Source: Candidatus Parcubacteria bacterium (GTDB lineage Bacteria; Patescibacteriota; Patescibacteriia; Patescibacteriales; Patescibacteriaceae). From it: a stretch of 39,488 nt of DNA. Under the pieces are notes generated by a model. The model saw nothing but the letters and a program-made list of their open reading frames with translations. It did no database searches and was not told the origin of the DNA. The stretch lies in assembly GCA_023459655.1 (NCBI GenBank), contig JAEWTE010000013.1, positions 1 through 39,488 of the forward strand. Direction: 5' to 3'. This document shows, piece by piece, positions 30,111 through 37,521 of the stretch (its first letter is position 1; every line of letters starts with the position of its first letter). The translations under genes and the position numbers were made by a program.

Positions 30111-30950
30111 ATGGCTATCAGAAAAGTCAAACCGATAACACCTGGCCTGCGCGGCGCTAGTTTTGATAACTTTAGCGATATTACTAGCACTACGCCAGAG
30201 CGAAAATTATTGATTATTCGCAAGCAACATAGTGGTCGTAATAACCAGGGTAAAATTACCGTTCGCCATCGTGGCGGCGGCCATAAGCGTTATATTAGAA
30301 TTATTGATTTTAAACGCAATAAATTTGATATTCCTGGTAAAGTAGTGACGATTGAGTATGATCCTAATCGTGGCGCTAGACTAGCTTTGATTAATTATGC
30401 TGATGGTGAAAAGCGCTATATTATTGCACCAGTTGATTTGAAGGTTGGTGATCAGATTTTAAGTTCTAAGAAATTAATTGAAATAAAAACTGGTAATGCT
30501 TTGCCATTGGAATATATCCCAGCTGGTATGCCAGTTTATAATGTTGAATTAAGACCTGGTTTTGGTGGTAAATTAGCCAGAGCAGCTGGTAATTCAATTT
30601 ATGTAATGGGTATTGATAAAAAATCAGCCCAATTAAAAATGCCATCAGGTGAAATTCGTTTAGTCGATAAAACTTGTTTGTGTACAGTTGGTCAGGTCAG
30701 TAATCCCGATATTGCTAGAATTAATTTGGGTAAAGCGGGACGAAGTCGTCATTTAGGTATTCGTCCGACTGTTCGAGGTTCAGCCATGAACCCAACCGAT
30801 CATCCTCATGGTGGTGGTGAAGGTAATCAGCCAATTGGTTTGAAATATCCTAAGACTCCTTGGGGTAAGCATGCTTTGGGGGTTCGTACCCGTAACCCAA
30901 AGGCGGCCAGTAATTCTCTAATTATTCAGCGCCGTAAGAAAAAGCGTTAA
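30111..30950 (+). CDS. rplB: 50S ribosomal protein L2 (uL2)
   Basis: A 279-residue uL2 of normal length. RHRGGGHKRYIRIIDFKRNK, VTIEYDPNRGARLALINYADGEKRYI and the peptidyl-transferase-region motif GSAMNPTDHPHGGGEGNQPIG are present, ending in the basic IIQRRKKKR. It is required for subunit joining and peptide bond formation. The gene order rplW-rplB-rpsS is the standard one. Confidence 0.98.
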   Translation: MAIRKVKPITPGLRGASFDNFSDITSTTPERKLLIIRKQHSGRNNQGKITVRHRGGGHKRYIRIIDFKRNKFDIPGKVVTIEYDPNRGARLALINYADGEKRYIIAPVDLKVGDQILSSKKLIEIKTGNALPLEYIPAGMPVYNVELRPGFGGKLARAAGNSIYVMGIDKKSAQLKMPSGEIRLVDKTCLCTVGQVSNPDIARINLGKAGRSRHLGIRPTVRGSAMNPTDHPHGGGEGNQPIGLKYPKTPWGKHALGVRTRNPKAASNSLIIQRRKKKR

Positions 30951-30974
30951 ATTTGTTAATTAATTGATCAGCAT

Positions 30975-31259
30975 ATGTCAAGAAGCTTAAAGAAAGGCCC
31001 TTATATTAATGAGCGATTAATTGCCAAGATTAAAAAATTGGCGATTGGCGATAAAACCATTATTAAAACTTGGGATCGTTCCTGTACGATTACTCCAGAA
31101 ATGATTGGTTTTACCTTAGGTGTTCATAATGGTCGCCAACATACACCAGTTCTAGTTAATGAGAACATGATTGGCCACAAATTAGGTGAATTTTCCCCGA
31201 CCCGTAAATTTGTTAGTCACGGTGGTAAGATGGCTAAAACTCAGGCCAAGGGCAAATAA
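30975..31259 (+). CDS. rpsS: 30S ribosomal protein S19 (uS19)
   Basis: A 94-residue uS19. MSRSLKKGPYINERL, IKTWDRSCTITPEMIGFTLGVHNGRQHTPVLV and HKLGEFSPTRKFVSHGG cover the whole family pattern. It belongs to the 30S head and contacts the 50S bridge B1. Length and position are normal. Confidence 0.97.
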   Translation: MSRSLKKGPYINERLIAKIKKLAIGDKTIIKTWDRSCTITPEMIGFTLGVHNGRQHTPVLVNENMIGHKLGEFSPTRKFVSHGGKMAKTQAKGK

Positions 31260-31284
31260 TTTAGTTATTTAATTGATTCAGTAT

Positions 31285-31830
31285 ATGGAGATTACCGCGC
31301 AAGCTAAATATGTCCGTGTGTCGCCTCGCAAGGCCGGCTTAGTCGCTGGACTGGTTCGTGGCCGTCAAGCCAACGAAGCCCTGGCTCAATTGAAGTTTGT
31401 CAATAAAAAAGCTGGCCGATTTGTTAGCAAATTATTGAAATCAGCCATGGCCAATGCCAAACATAATTATGATATTGCCGCTGATAATTTATTGATTAAG
31501 CAAATTTGGGTTGGTAAGGGGGCTACTTTTCATCGTTGGATGCCTAAAGCGCATGGACGAGCCACCCCACTTAATAAGCATACTAGCCATATCACTATTA
31601 TTTTAAGTGAAATAAAAGATGGTGGACCACGGCAATCACGTCGGGTTGAAGCAACTGCTCCCATTAAGCTTGGTGAAATCGGTAAAGGTGAAGATAAGTC
31701 TATTAAAGATAAGGTTAAAGAGTCTAGTGATGTTGATATTAAATCTGACAATTTTGAACAATCAGTTAAGCGCGAGACTGGCGCTAAGTCAGGTTTTGTT
31801 AAAAAGGTCTTTAACCGTAAAGCCGGTTAA
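31285..31830 (+). CDS. rplV: 50S ribosomal protein L22 (uL22) with charged C-terminal tail
   Basis: A 181-residue uL22; the core takes about 110 residues. It starts MEITAQAKYVRVSPRKAGLVAGLVRG and has the tunnel beta-hairpin GKGATFHRWMPKAHGRATPLNKHTSHITI. Residues 111-181 are an extra, mixed-charge, low-complexity tail ending FVKKVFNRKAG. A TTG at 31273 adds four residues, but the ATG at 31285 matches the family start. The tail is not an artefact of a frame change: the next gene, rpsC, begins 13 bases after the stop. Confidence 0.95.
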   Translation: MEITAQAKYVRVSPRKAGLVAGLVRGRQANEALAQLKFVNKKAGRFVSKLLKSAMANAKHNYDIAADNLLIKQIWVGKGATFHRWMPKAHGRATPLNKHTSHITIILSEIKDGGPRQSRRVEATAPIKLGEIGKGEDKSIKDKVKESSDVDIKSDNFEQSVKRETGAKSGFVKKVFNRKAG

Positions 31831-31843
31831 TTAAAATATTTTT

Positions 31844-32533
31844 ATGGGACACAAAGTTAATCCAACAATTTTCCGCATTGGTATTATCAAGACTTGGCCA
31901 TCTAAATGGTTCAAGCAAGGTAATCAGTATATTAAAAATCTTCAACAAGATGTTCGTTTGCGTGATTTCTTATTTCGTAATCTTCGGGCCGCTGGTTTAG
32001 ATCGAGTGGAAGTTGAACGTAGTGCTAATAAAGTAGCGGTCAATTTATTTGTAGCTAAGCCGGGCCTAGTAATTGGTCATGGCGGATCTGGTGCTGAAGA
32101 TTTGAAGAAAAAATTACATAGTCAATTTTTAAAGAATTTTCGTTTGCACGATATCGCTTTAAATATTAGTGAGGTTAATCGGCCAAATCTGAGTGCTCAA
32201 GTTTTAGCTCAAACAATGGCTTTAGAATTGGAACAACGGGCTCCTTTTCGTAAAACCATGAAACAGACAATTAACCGAGCGGAACGGTCCGGTGCCTTAG
32301 GAGTTAAGGTAATGGTAGCTGGTCGCCTTAATGGTGCTGAAATTGCTAGAACTGAATCTTTGACCTCTGGGAAGGTTCCCTTGCACACTTTGCGAGCTGA
32401 TATCGACTATGCTCGAAGTACCGCCTATACTACCTATGGAACCATTGGTATCAAAGTTTGGGTTTATCGTGGTGAAGTTTTTGAAAATGCTGAAGAAATT
32501 AAAGGCGAAGTAGTCGGTCAGCGATTACGTTAG
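31844..32533 (+). CDS. rpsC: 30S ribosomal protein S3 (uS3)
   Basis: A 229-residue uS3. It starts MGHKVNPTIFRIGIIKTWPSKWF, has a KH domain with the loop LVIGHGGSG, and the C-terminal domain with RAPFRKTMKQTINRAERSGALGVKVMVAGRLNGAEIAR and RADIDYARSTAYTTYGTIGIKVWVYRGE. It lines the mRNA entry channel. It has the SD-less start context TATTTTT-ATG. Confidence 0.98.
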   Translation: MGHKVNPTIFRIGIIKTWPSKWFKQGNQYIKNLQQDVRLRDFLFRNLRAAGLDRVEVERSANKVAVNLFVAKPGLVIGHGGSGAEDLKKKLHSQFLKNFRLHDIALNISEVNRPNLSAQVLAQTMALELEQRAPFRKTMKQTINRAERSGALGVKVMVAGRLNGAEIARTESLTSGKVPLHTLRADIDYARSTAYTTYGTIGIKVWVYRGEVFENAEEIKGEVVGQRLR

Positions 32534-32560
32534 TTTATATAAAGTTAAGCAGATACTTGT

Positions 32561-32977
32561 ATGTTAATGCCTAAGAAAACCAAATATCGTAAATCCCATA
32601 AAGCCAAGCGAGGTGGCGTAGCAACTCGTGGTACAACCATTTGTTTTGGTAGTTATGGTCTTAAGGCCACCACTGCTTGTTGGGTGACTGCTCGTCAGAT
32701 TGAAGCTGCTCGTCGAGTTATTACTCGTTATGTTCAGCGAACCGGTAAGCTTTGGATTAGGGTCTTTCCTGATCGCCCAGTGACGGTTAAAGGTGGTGAG
32801 ATTCCAATGGGTAAAGGCAAGGGTTCGGTTGATCATTATATTGTGCCGATTAAACCTGGTGTAATTATGTTTGAAATCGAAGGGATTGATGAGCAGCGGG
32901 CTCGAGAAGCCATGAATTTGGCTGCCTATAAATTGCCGGTCAAGTGCCAATTCGTCGGCCGCGATCAGCTTAACTAA
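32561..32977 (+). CDS. rplP: 50S ribosomal protein L16 (uL16)
   Basis: A 138-residue uL16. MLMPKKTKYRKSHKAKRGG, GSYGLKATTACWVTARQIEAARR, GKLWIRVFPDRPVTVKGGEIPMGKGKGSVDHY and AREAMNLAAYKLPVKCQFV are all canonical. It binds near the A-site tRNA. The start MLMP is conserved, so the first of the two ATGs is used. Confidence 0.98.
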   Translation: MLMPKKTKYRKSHKAKRGGVATRGTTICFGSYGLKATTACWVTARQIEAARRVITRYVQRTGKLWIRVFPDRPVTVKGGEIPMGKGKGSVDHYIVPIKPGVIMFEIEGIDEQRAREAMNLAAYKLPVKCQFVGRDQLN

Positions 32978-32997
32978 TTGTTTTTATTGTTAAGACT

Positions 32998-33186
32998 ATG
33001 GAATATCGTGATTTACAAGACAAAAACGAACATGAGTTACAATTGATGCTGGCCGAACAACGGACAGAATTAAAAGATTTGCGTTTTAAAACAGCTAGTC
33101 ATCAATTGAAAACAGTTCGTCAAATCAGGTCGGTCAGACAATTGATCGCTCGTATTCTAACTTTATTAAATAATCGCCAGAAATAA
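32998..33186 (+). CDS. rpmC: 50S ribosomal protein L29 (uL29)
   Basis: A 62-residue uL29, two antiparallel helices: DLQDKNEHELQLMLAEQRTELKDLRFKTASHQLKTVRQIRSVRQLIARILTLLNNR. It sits near the tunnel exit with uL23. Its stop is followed by rpsQ after two bases, and both sit between rplP and rplN as usual. Confidence 0.93.
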   Translation: MEYRDLQDKNEHELQLMLAEQRTELKDLRFKTASHQLKTVRQIRSVRQLIARILTLLNNRQK

Positions 33187-33188
33187 GT

Positions 33189-33461
33189 ATGACCAAGCAG
33201 AATGAAACTGTTGTGACAACCGAGGCCATCCGCAAGAAATTTCGCGGCGTGGTTATTAGTGACAAAATGGATAAAACCATTGTTGTCAAGGTTGAGCGTG
33301 TTAAAATTCATCCTAAGTATCATAAGCGTTATAAGGTTAGTCATAAATATAAGGTTCATGATGAAGCCGGCACCTATCAGGTCGGTGATCAAGTTACTTT
33401 TATTGAGTGTCGTCCTTTATCTAAAGACAAACGCTGGCGAGTGCTTAGCAATGGCCGTTAA
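33189..33461 (+). CDS. rpsQ: 30S ribosomal protein S17 (uS17)
   Basis: A 90-residue uS17 of the OB fold: KKFRGVVISDKMDKTIVVKVERVKIHPKYHKRYKVSHKYKVHDE, then GDQVTFIECRPLSKDKRWRVL. The first 12 residues (MTKQNETVVTTE) are a short polar extension. It binds 16S rRNA helices 7 and 11. Confidence 0.97.
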   Translation: MTKQNETVVTTEAIRKKFRGVVISDKMDKTIVVKVERVKIHPKYHKRYKVSHKYKVHDEAGTYQVGDQVTFIECRPLSKDKRWRVLSNGR

Positions 33462-33487
33462 GTTTTTGTAAATTAGTTGCCATCCCT

Positions 33488-33859
33488 ATGATTCAAGTTC
33501 AAACAATGTTAAAAGTAGCCGATAATTCCGGCGCCAAGAAAGTTCAATGTATCCGATTGATGAATGGTTATCGGCGCCATTATGCTAGTATTGGTGATAT
33601 GATTATGGTTACTGTTAAAGAGGCAGTTCCTCATGCTGCCGTTAAAAAAAGCGATGTTTTACCAGCTGTTATCGTCAGGACTACTAAAGAAATTCGTCGT
33701 CCAGATGGTAGCTATATTCGTTTTGATGAAAATGCCTGTGTTATAGTTGATAAAAAAAATCGTGAACCACGAGGTAGTCGTATTTTTGGACCAGTTCCTC
33801 GTGAAGTGCGTCGGGCCGGTTTTGTTAAGATAGCCTCACTGGCTCCAGAAGTTTTATAA
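33488..33859 (+). CDS. rplN: 50S ribosomal protein L14 (uL14)
   Basis: A 123-residue uL14 of normal length: MIQVQTMLKVADNSGAKKVQCIRLM, KEAVPHAAVKKSDVLPAVIVRTTKEIRRPDGSYIRFDENACVIVD, GSRIFGPVPREVR. It lies at the subunit interface and is the RsfS binding site. It opens the spc part of the cluster; no terminator separates it from rpsQ. Confidence 0.98.
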   Translation: MIQVQTMLKVADNSGAKKVQCIRLMNGYRRHYASIGDMIMVTVKEAVPHAAVKKSDVLPAVIVRTTKEIRRPDGSYIRFDENACVIVDKKNREPRGSRIFGPVPREVRRAGFVKIASLAPEVL

Positions 33860-33878
33860 TCAGTAATCCTAGATTGAT

Positions 33879-34211
33879 ATGAAGATTAAAAAGAATGACA
33901 AAGTATTCGTGTTAGCTGGCAAAGACCGTGGTAAAACTGGTAAGGTTTTACAGGTTTTTCCTCGCCAACAACGAGCCAGTGTTGAGGGAATAAATTTGTT
34001 GATCAAACATGTTCGGCCGCAACGTCGTGGCGAAGCTGGTCAGCGAATTGAATTTCCAGCTCCACTGCATATTTCTAATTTGCAGTTGGTTTGTCCACAA
34101 TGTGGCAAGCCATCTCGAGTTGGTTATAAGTATTCGGCAGTTAAAGAAGGTGATAAAACCAAGGCTCGCAAGGTCAGGTTGTGTCGTCGCTGCCAACAAT
34201 TGATTGACTAG
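33879..34211 (+). CDS. rplX: 50S ribosomal protein L24 (uL24)
   Basis: A 110-residue uL24. The KOW motif is KNDKVFVLAGKDRGKTGKVLQVFP, followed by the conserved VEGINLLIKHVRPQ. The C-terminal part has a CPQCG and CRRC pair, the zinc-ribbon form of uL24 (LVCPQCGKPSRVGYK). It is an early 50S assembly protein near the tunnel exit. Confidence 0.97.
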   Translation: MKIKKNDKVFVLAGKDRGKTGKVLQVFPRQQRASVEGINLLIKHVRPQRRGEAGQRIEFPAPLHISNLQLVCPQCGKPSRVGYKYSAVKEGDKTKARKVRLCRRCQQLID

Positions 34212-34224
34212 CTAATAATATCGT

Positions 34225-34764
34225 ATGCGTTTAAAAGAAAAATACAATAAAGAAATTATTCCGGCTTTAATCAAGCAGTTTAATTACACCAATCCATTTG
34301 GTGTGCCTAAACTGAGCAAGGTTGTGGTTAATGTTGGAGTTGGTCGATCGGCCAAGGACAAAGCTTTTATTGAAAATGTTCAGGAAACTTTATTAAAAAT
34401 TACTGGACAACAACCAATGTTGAATCCAGCTCGTCAATCAATTTCTGCTTTTAAGGTTCGTGAAGGCATGATTGTCGGTGTGTCAGTTACTCTGCGTGGC
34501 CAACGAATGTATGATTTTGTGGAAAAATTGGTAGCTGTTTCTTTGCCCAGAATTCGTGATTTTCGTGGTTTGAATATTAAATTAATTGATAATCGAGGTA
34601 ATTTAAGTATCGGTTTAAAAGAGAGTTCCTGTTTTCCAGAGATCCGTTCTGATGAAATTGAAAAATCGCATGGTTTAGAAATATGCTTGGCTACTACAGC
34701 CAAAAGCAAAGAAGAAGGCCTAGCCTTGTTTAGATTGATGGGCTTTCCTTTTAAAGCCGAATAA
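34225..34764 (+). CDS. rplE: 50S ribosomal protein L5 (uL5)
   Basis: A 179-residue uL5 of normal length. MRLKEKYNKEIIPALIKQFNYTNPFGVPKLSKVVVNVGVG, ITGQQPMLNPARQSISAFKVREGMIVGVSVTLRG and RIRDFRGLNIKLIDNRGNLSIGLKESSCFPEI match the family. It binds 5S rRNA and contacts the P-site tRNA. The gene order is standard. Confidence 0.98.
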   Translation: MRLKEKYNKEIIPALIKQFNYTNPFGVPKLSKVVVNVGVGRSAKDKAFIENVQETLLKITGQQPMLNPARQSISAFKVREGMIVGVSVTLRGQRMYDFVEKLVAVSLPRIRDFRGLNIKLIDNRGNLSIGLKESSCFPEIRSDEIEKSHGLEICLATTAKSKEEGLALFRLMGFPFKAE

Positions 34765-34789
34765 GTTTATTAATTTCTAGAAGAAGAAT

Positions 34790-34975
34790 ATGGCAAGACG
34801 AGCGTTGATTGTAAAAGCCAAGAAGACCCCGAAATTTTCCAGCCGGATTGTCCGCCGCTGTTGGCGGTGTGGTCGTAATCATGGCTATATGCGGGATTTT
34901 GGAATCTGCCGCATTTGTTTCCGGGAATTGGCCAGCAATGGCGATTTACCAGGTATCACCAAATCCAGTTGGTAA
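34790..34975 (+). CDS. rpsN: 30S ribosomal protein S14, zinc-binding type Z (uS14)
   Basis: A 61-residue short uS14. The zinc site is CWRC and CRIC (residues 24-27 and 40-43) in RRCWRCGRNHGYMRDFGICRICFRELA, ending LPGITKSSW. It is in the 30S head near uS3 and uS10. A purine-rich AGAAGAAG precedes the start, but it is not a true Shine-Dalgarno sequence. Confidence 0.97.
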   Translation: MARRALIVKAKKTPKFSSRIVRRCWRCGRNHGYMRDFGICRICFRELASNGDLPGITKSSW

Positions 34976-35013
34976 AATTATATATTTTTACAAATTCCTA
35001 AGTTCACCTTATT

Positions 35014-35427
35014 ATGATAGATCCAATTTCCGACATGCTGGCTCGTATCAGGAATGCTGCGGCTGTTAAAAAAGCCGAAGTGGTCCTGCCGATGAGCAAG
35101 CTGAAATATAATGTCGCCAAAATACTGGAGCAAGAGGGATTCTTGGCCGGCGTTGAAATAGTCAGTCAACCCTTAGTTAAAGACAAGACTACGGCTTTTT
35201 CCAGTTTACGCTTGATTTTAAAATATCAGGCCAATGGTCAGTCAGTAATTACCGCTATTAAGCGAATTAGTCGACCAGGCCGTCGTGTTTATGCTGGTAA
35301 AGATAAATTACCGGTAGTTGTTAATAACTTTGGTATTGCTATAATTTCTACTTCGGCCGGGTTGTTAACCAACAAAGAAGCTCGTCGAAAAGGTTTAGGT
35401 GGCGAAGTTTTGTGTAGTATCTATTAA
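35014..35427 (+). CDS. rpsH: 30S ribosomal protein S8 (uS8)
   Basis: A 137-residue uS8. MIDPISDMLARIRNAAAVKKAEVVLPMSKLKYNVAKILEQEGFL and the C-terminal GIAIISTSAGLLTNKEARRKGLGGEVLCSIY are typical. It binds the central domain of 16S rRNA and, in E. coli, represses the spc operon by binding the rplE mRNA. The normal stop lies 23 bases before rplF. Confidence 0.97.
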   Translation: MIDPISDMLARIRNAAAVKKAEVVLPMSKLKYNVAKILEQEGFLAGVEIVSQPLVKDKTTAFSSLRLILKYQANGQSVITAIKRISRPGRRVYAGKDKLPVVVNNFGIAIISTSAGLLTNKEARRKGLGGEVLCSIY

Positions 35428-35450
35428 TTCGTTGATAACCGATTAAGCAT

Positions 35451-35990
35451 ATGTCTAGACTAGGAAAATTACCGATTATGTTGCCAGCCGGCACTACTGC
35501 TGTCTTGAATAAAGATATTCTGACAGTAACTGGTCCGAAAGGTCAGTTGACACAGGCTATCCATCAATTGGTTAGCGTAGTTATTAATAGCGATCATATT
35601 ATGGTTGCTGTTGATAACAAAGAAGATCGTCAGCAACGCGCTTTTTGGGGACTATTTCATAAATTAGTCGGCAATATGGTGATTGGCGTTAATCAGGGGT
35701 ATGAGAAAAAATTAGAAATTAACGGAGTTGGTTATCGAGCTAGTTTAGCTGGACAAAAATTGACTCTTAATCTTGGTTTTTCTCACCCGATTGAATTTAT
35801 TTTACCAGAAGGCATTAGTGGTCAGGTTGAAGGTAATGTTGTAACTATTGCTGGAATTGATAAACAATTGGTTGGTGAAATTTCTGCTCAAATTCGCCGT
35901 TTGCGCAAACCAGAGCCATATAAAGGTAAGGGTATTAAGTATTCTGATGAGGTCATTCGCCGTAAAGCCGGCAAGACTTCAGCCAAATAA
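35451..35990 (+). CDS. rplF: 50S ribosomal protein L6 (uL6)
   Basis: A 179-residue uL6 with its two related domains. MSRLGKLPIMLPAGTTA, ILTVTGPKGQL and the second-domain motifs VNQGYEKKLEINGVGYRA and QIRRLRKPEPYKGKGIKYSDEVIRRKAGKT are canonical. It lies by the sarcin-ricin loop at the factor-binding site. It ends with a short basic tail. Confidence 0.98.
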   Translation: MSRLGKLPIMLPAGTTAVLNKDILTVTGPKGQLTQAIHQLVSVVINSDHIMVAVDNKEDRQQRAFWGLFHKLVGNMVIGVNQGYEKKLEINGVGYRASLAGQKLTLNLGFSHPIEFILPEGISGQVEGNVVTIAGIDKQLVGEISAQIRRLRKPEPYKGKGIKYSDEVIRRKAGKTSAK

Positions 35991-36012
35991 GCTATATTAA
36001 TTTTTGAATGAT

Positions 36013-36363
36013 ATGAGCAGTGGAAATAAAGCAGCTAATAAGATTCGTCGTCATCGTCGAGTTCGAGCCAAAATCAATGGAACAGCCGATTGTCCGCGTC
36101 TGAGTGTTTTTAGATCAAATCGTGGCATGTATTTGCAAGTGATTGATGATAGCAAAGGATTAACTTTGGCTAGCGCCCATAGTCGTGAAGTTAAGACTAA
36201 AGGAACCAAGCTGGAAGTTAGTCAAGCGTTGGGTCAATTATTAGCCGAAAAATTATTAGCCAAGAAGATTAGTCAAATAGTTTTTGATCGTGGTGGCAAT
36301 GCTTATCATGGTCGAGTCAAGGCAGCGGCTGAGGGCGCTCGCCAGGCTGGTCTGCAATTTTAG
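36013..36363 (+). CDS. rplR: 50S ribosomal protein L18 (uL18)
   Basis: A 116-residue uL18. NKIRRHRRVRAKINGTADCPRLSVFRSNRGMYLQVIDD, then IVFDRGGNAYHGRVKAAAEGARQAGLQF at the C-terminus. It binds 5S rRNA with uL5. A TTG at 36004 would add three residues; the ATG at 36013 is preferred. Confidence 0.96.
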   Translation: MSSGNKAANKIRRHRRVRAKINGTADCPRLSVFRSNRGMYLQVIDDSKGLTLASAHSREVKTKGTKLEVSQALGQLLAEKLLAKKISQIVFDRGGNAYHGRVKAAAEGARQAGLQF

Positions 36364-36379
36364 TTAATTAGTCCTTATT

Positions 36380-37060
36380 ATGAGTGAAACTAAAGATACA
36401 ACCATCGTTGAAAATCAAGCTGTCCCAGTTGAGGTTAATCAACCAACCAACAATGCTGATCGTTCGGCTAATCGATCTGGTGATCGTAATCGTCGGTCTA
36501 ATTTTGGCGGCAAAGGGCGTGGTGATCGTCGATCTAATGATCGTCAGGGTCAAGACGAATTTGAACAAAAGATTATTGACATTGCTCGAGTAACTAGAGT
36601 TATGGCTGGCGGTAAGAGAATGCGTTTTCGAGCTTGCGTGGCGATTGGTGATCGCAAGGGACGAGTAGCTATTGGTTTGGCTAAAGGTTTGGATGTAACC
36701 ATTGCTGTTAATAAGGCAGTTAATCAGGCCAAGAAGAATCTAATCACAGTGCCCATGATTAATGGAACTATTCCTCATGAGATAAAACAAAAATCTGATG
36801 CTGCTTTGATTATTTTAAAGCCAGCCAAACAGGGACGAGGTATTATTGCCGGCAGTGTTATTAGAATTATTTTAGAATTAGCCGGTGTTAACAATATTAC
36901 CAGTAAAATGCTTGGTTCTCATAATAAGGTTAATAATGCTAAATGTGTTATTAAAGCCTTGCAGAACTTGAAGAAACCATTTCGTCGTGATAAGGTGGCA
37001 GCCAAATCACCAATTAAAACGGCTGAAGTTAATGAAGAACAGCCAGTTGATCAGGCTTAA
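36380..37060 (+). CDS. rpsE: 30S ribosomal protein S5 (uS5) with Arg/Gly-rich N-terminal extension
   Basis: A 226-residue uS5; usual forms have about 165. The core runs from about residue 60: IIDIARVTRVMAGGKRMRFRACVAIGDRKGRVAIGLAKG, then VNKAVNQAKKNLI and GSVIRIILELAGVNNITSKMLGSHNKVNNAKCVIKALQNL. The first 58 residues begin acidic and polar and turn into repeated Arg/Gly/Asp/Asn (RSGDRNRRSNFGGKGRGDRR), and about 28 extra residues follow at the C-terminus. Both are probably disordered. uS5 helps decoding accuracy and mRNA unwinding. rplO follows after 17 bases, with no rpmD. Confidence 0.96.
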   Translation: MSETKDTTIVENQAVPVEVNQPTNNADRSANRSGDRNRRSNFGGKGRGDRRSNDRQGQDEFEQKIIDIARVTRVMAGGKRMRFRACVAIGDRKGRVAIGLAKGLDVTIAVNKAVNQAKKNLITVPMINGTIPHEIKQKSDAALIILKPAKQGRGIIAGSVIRIILELAGVNNITSKMLGSHNKVNNAKCVIKALQNLKKPFRRDKVAAKSPIKTAEVNEEQPVDQA

Positions 37061-37077
37061 TTTATAATTTTTATTTT

Positions 37078-37512
37078 ATGTTGACACTACACACACTAAA
37101 ACCGGCGGCTGGTGCCAGCAAGCAGCGCAAGCGAGTCGGACGAGGTAATGCTTCTGGACATGGTAATTATAGTTGTAAGGGTTTGAAGGGGCAAAAATCT
37201 CGTTCGGGCGTTAGCGGCTTGAAGCGCATGGCCTTAAAGAAGGCCATATTACAGATACCTAAATTACGTGGTTTTCATTCAGATAAGCCAAAATTTCAGG
37301 TTGTTAATCTGGCTGTATTAAATAATTTTTTTCAAGATGGAGCAATTATTAATCCAGACAGTTTATTAAAAGTCGGATTAGTTAGCCGTCCCGAATTTAT
37401 TAAATTGCTAGGTAATGGAGAACTCAAGCTTAAGAATTTGAAAGTTAAAGATCTTAAAGTGAGTGCTTCAGCTAAAGAGCAATTAACTAAATTGGGTGGC
37501 CAATTGGACTAA
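37078..37512 (+). CDS. rplO: 50S ribosomal protein L15 (uL15)
   Basis: A 144-residue uL15. It opens MLTLHTLKPAAGASKQRKRVGRGNASGHGNYSCKGLKGQKSRSG, the conserved Gly-rich extension, and continues with IPKLRGFHSDKPKFQVVNLAVLNN. In most bacteria rpmD lies between rpsE and rplO; here there are only 17 bases. secY starts nine bases after the stop. Confidence 0.97.
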   Translation: MLTLHTLKPAAGASKQRKRVGRGNASGHGNYSCKGLKGQKSRSGVSGLKRMALKKAILQIPKLRGFHSDKPKFQVVNLAVLNNFFQDGAIINPDSLLKVGLVSRPEFIKLLGNGELKLKNLKVKDLKVSASAKEQLTKLGGQLD

Positions 37513-37521
37513 ATTACGCTT

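Noticed and set aside
32564..32950. A 128-codon minus-strand open frame inside rplP, and similar frames inside fusA (25300-25650), rplE (34434-34709) and rpsE (36384-36593)
   Set aside because: Each lies wholly in a gene with clear family motifs on the correct strand, has no family likeness or start signals, and is expected by chance in AT-rich coding sequence.
37061..37077. A frameshifted or very short rpmD between rpsE and rplO
   Set aside because: The gap is only 17 bases, and both neighbouring proteins have complete family ends.
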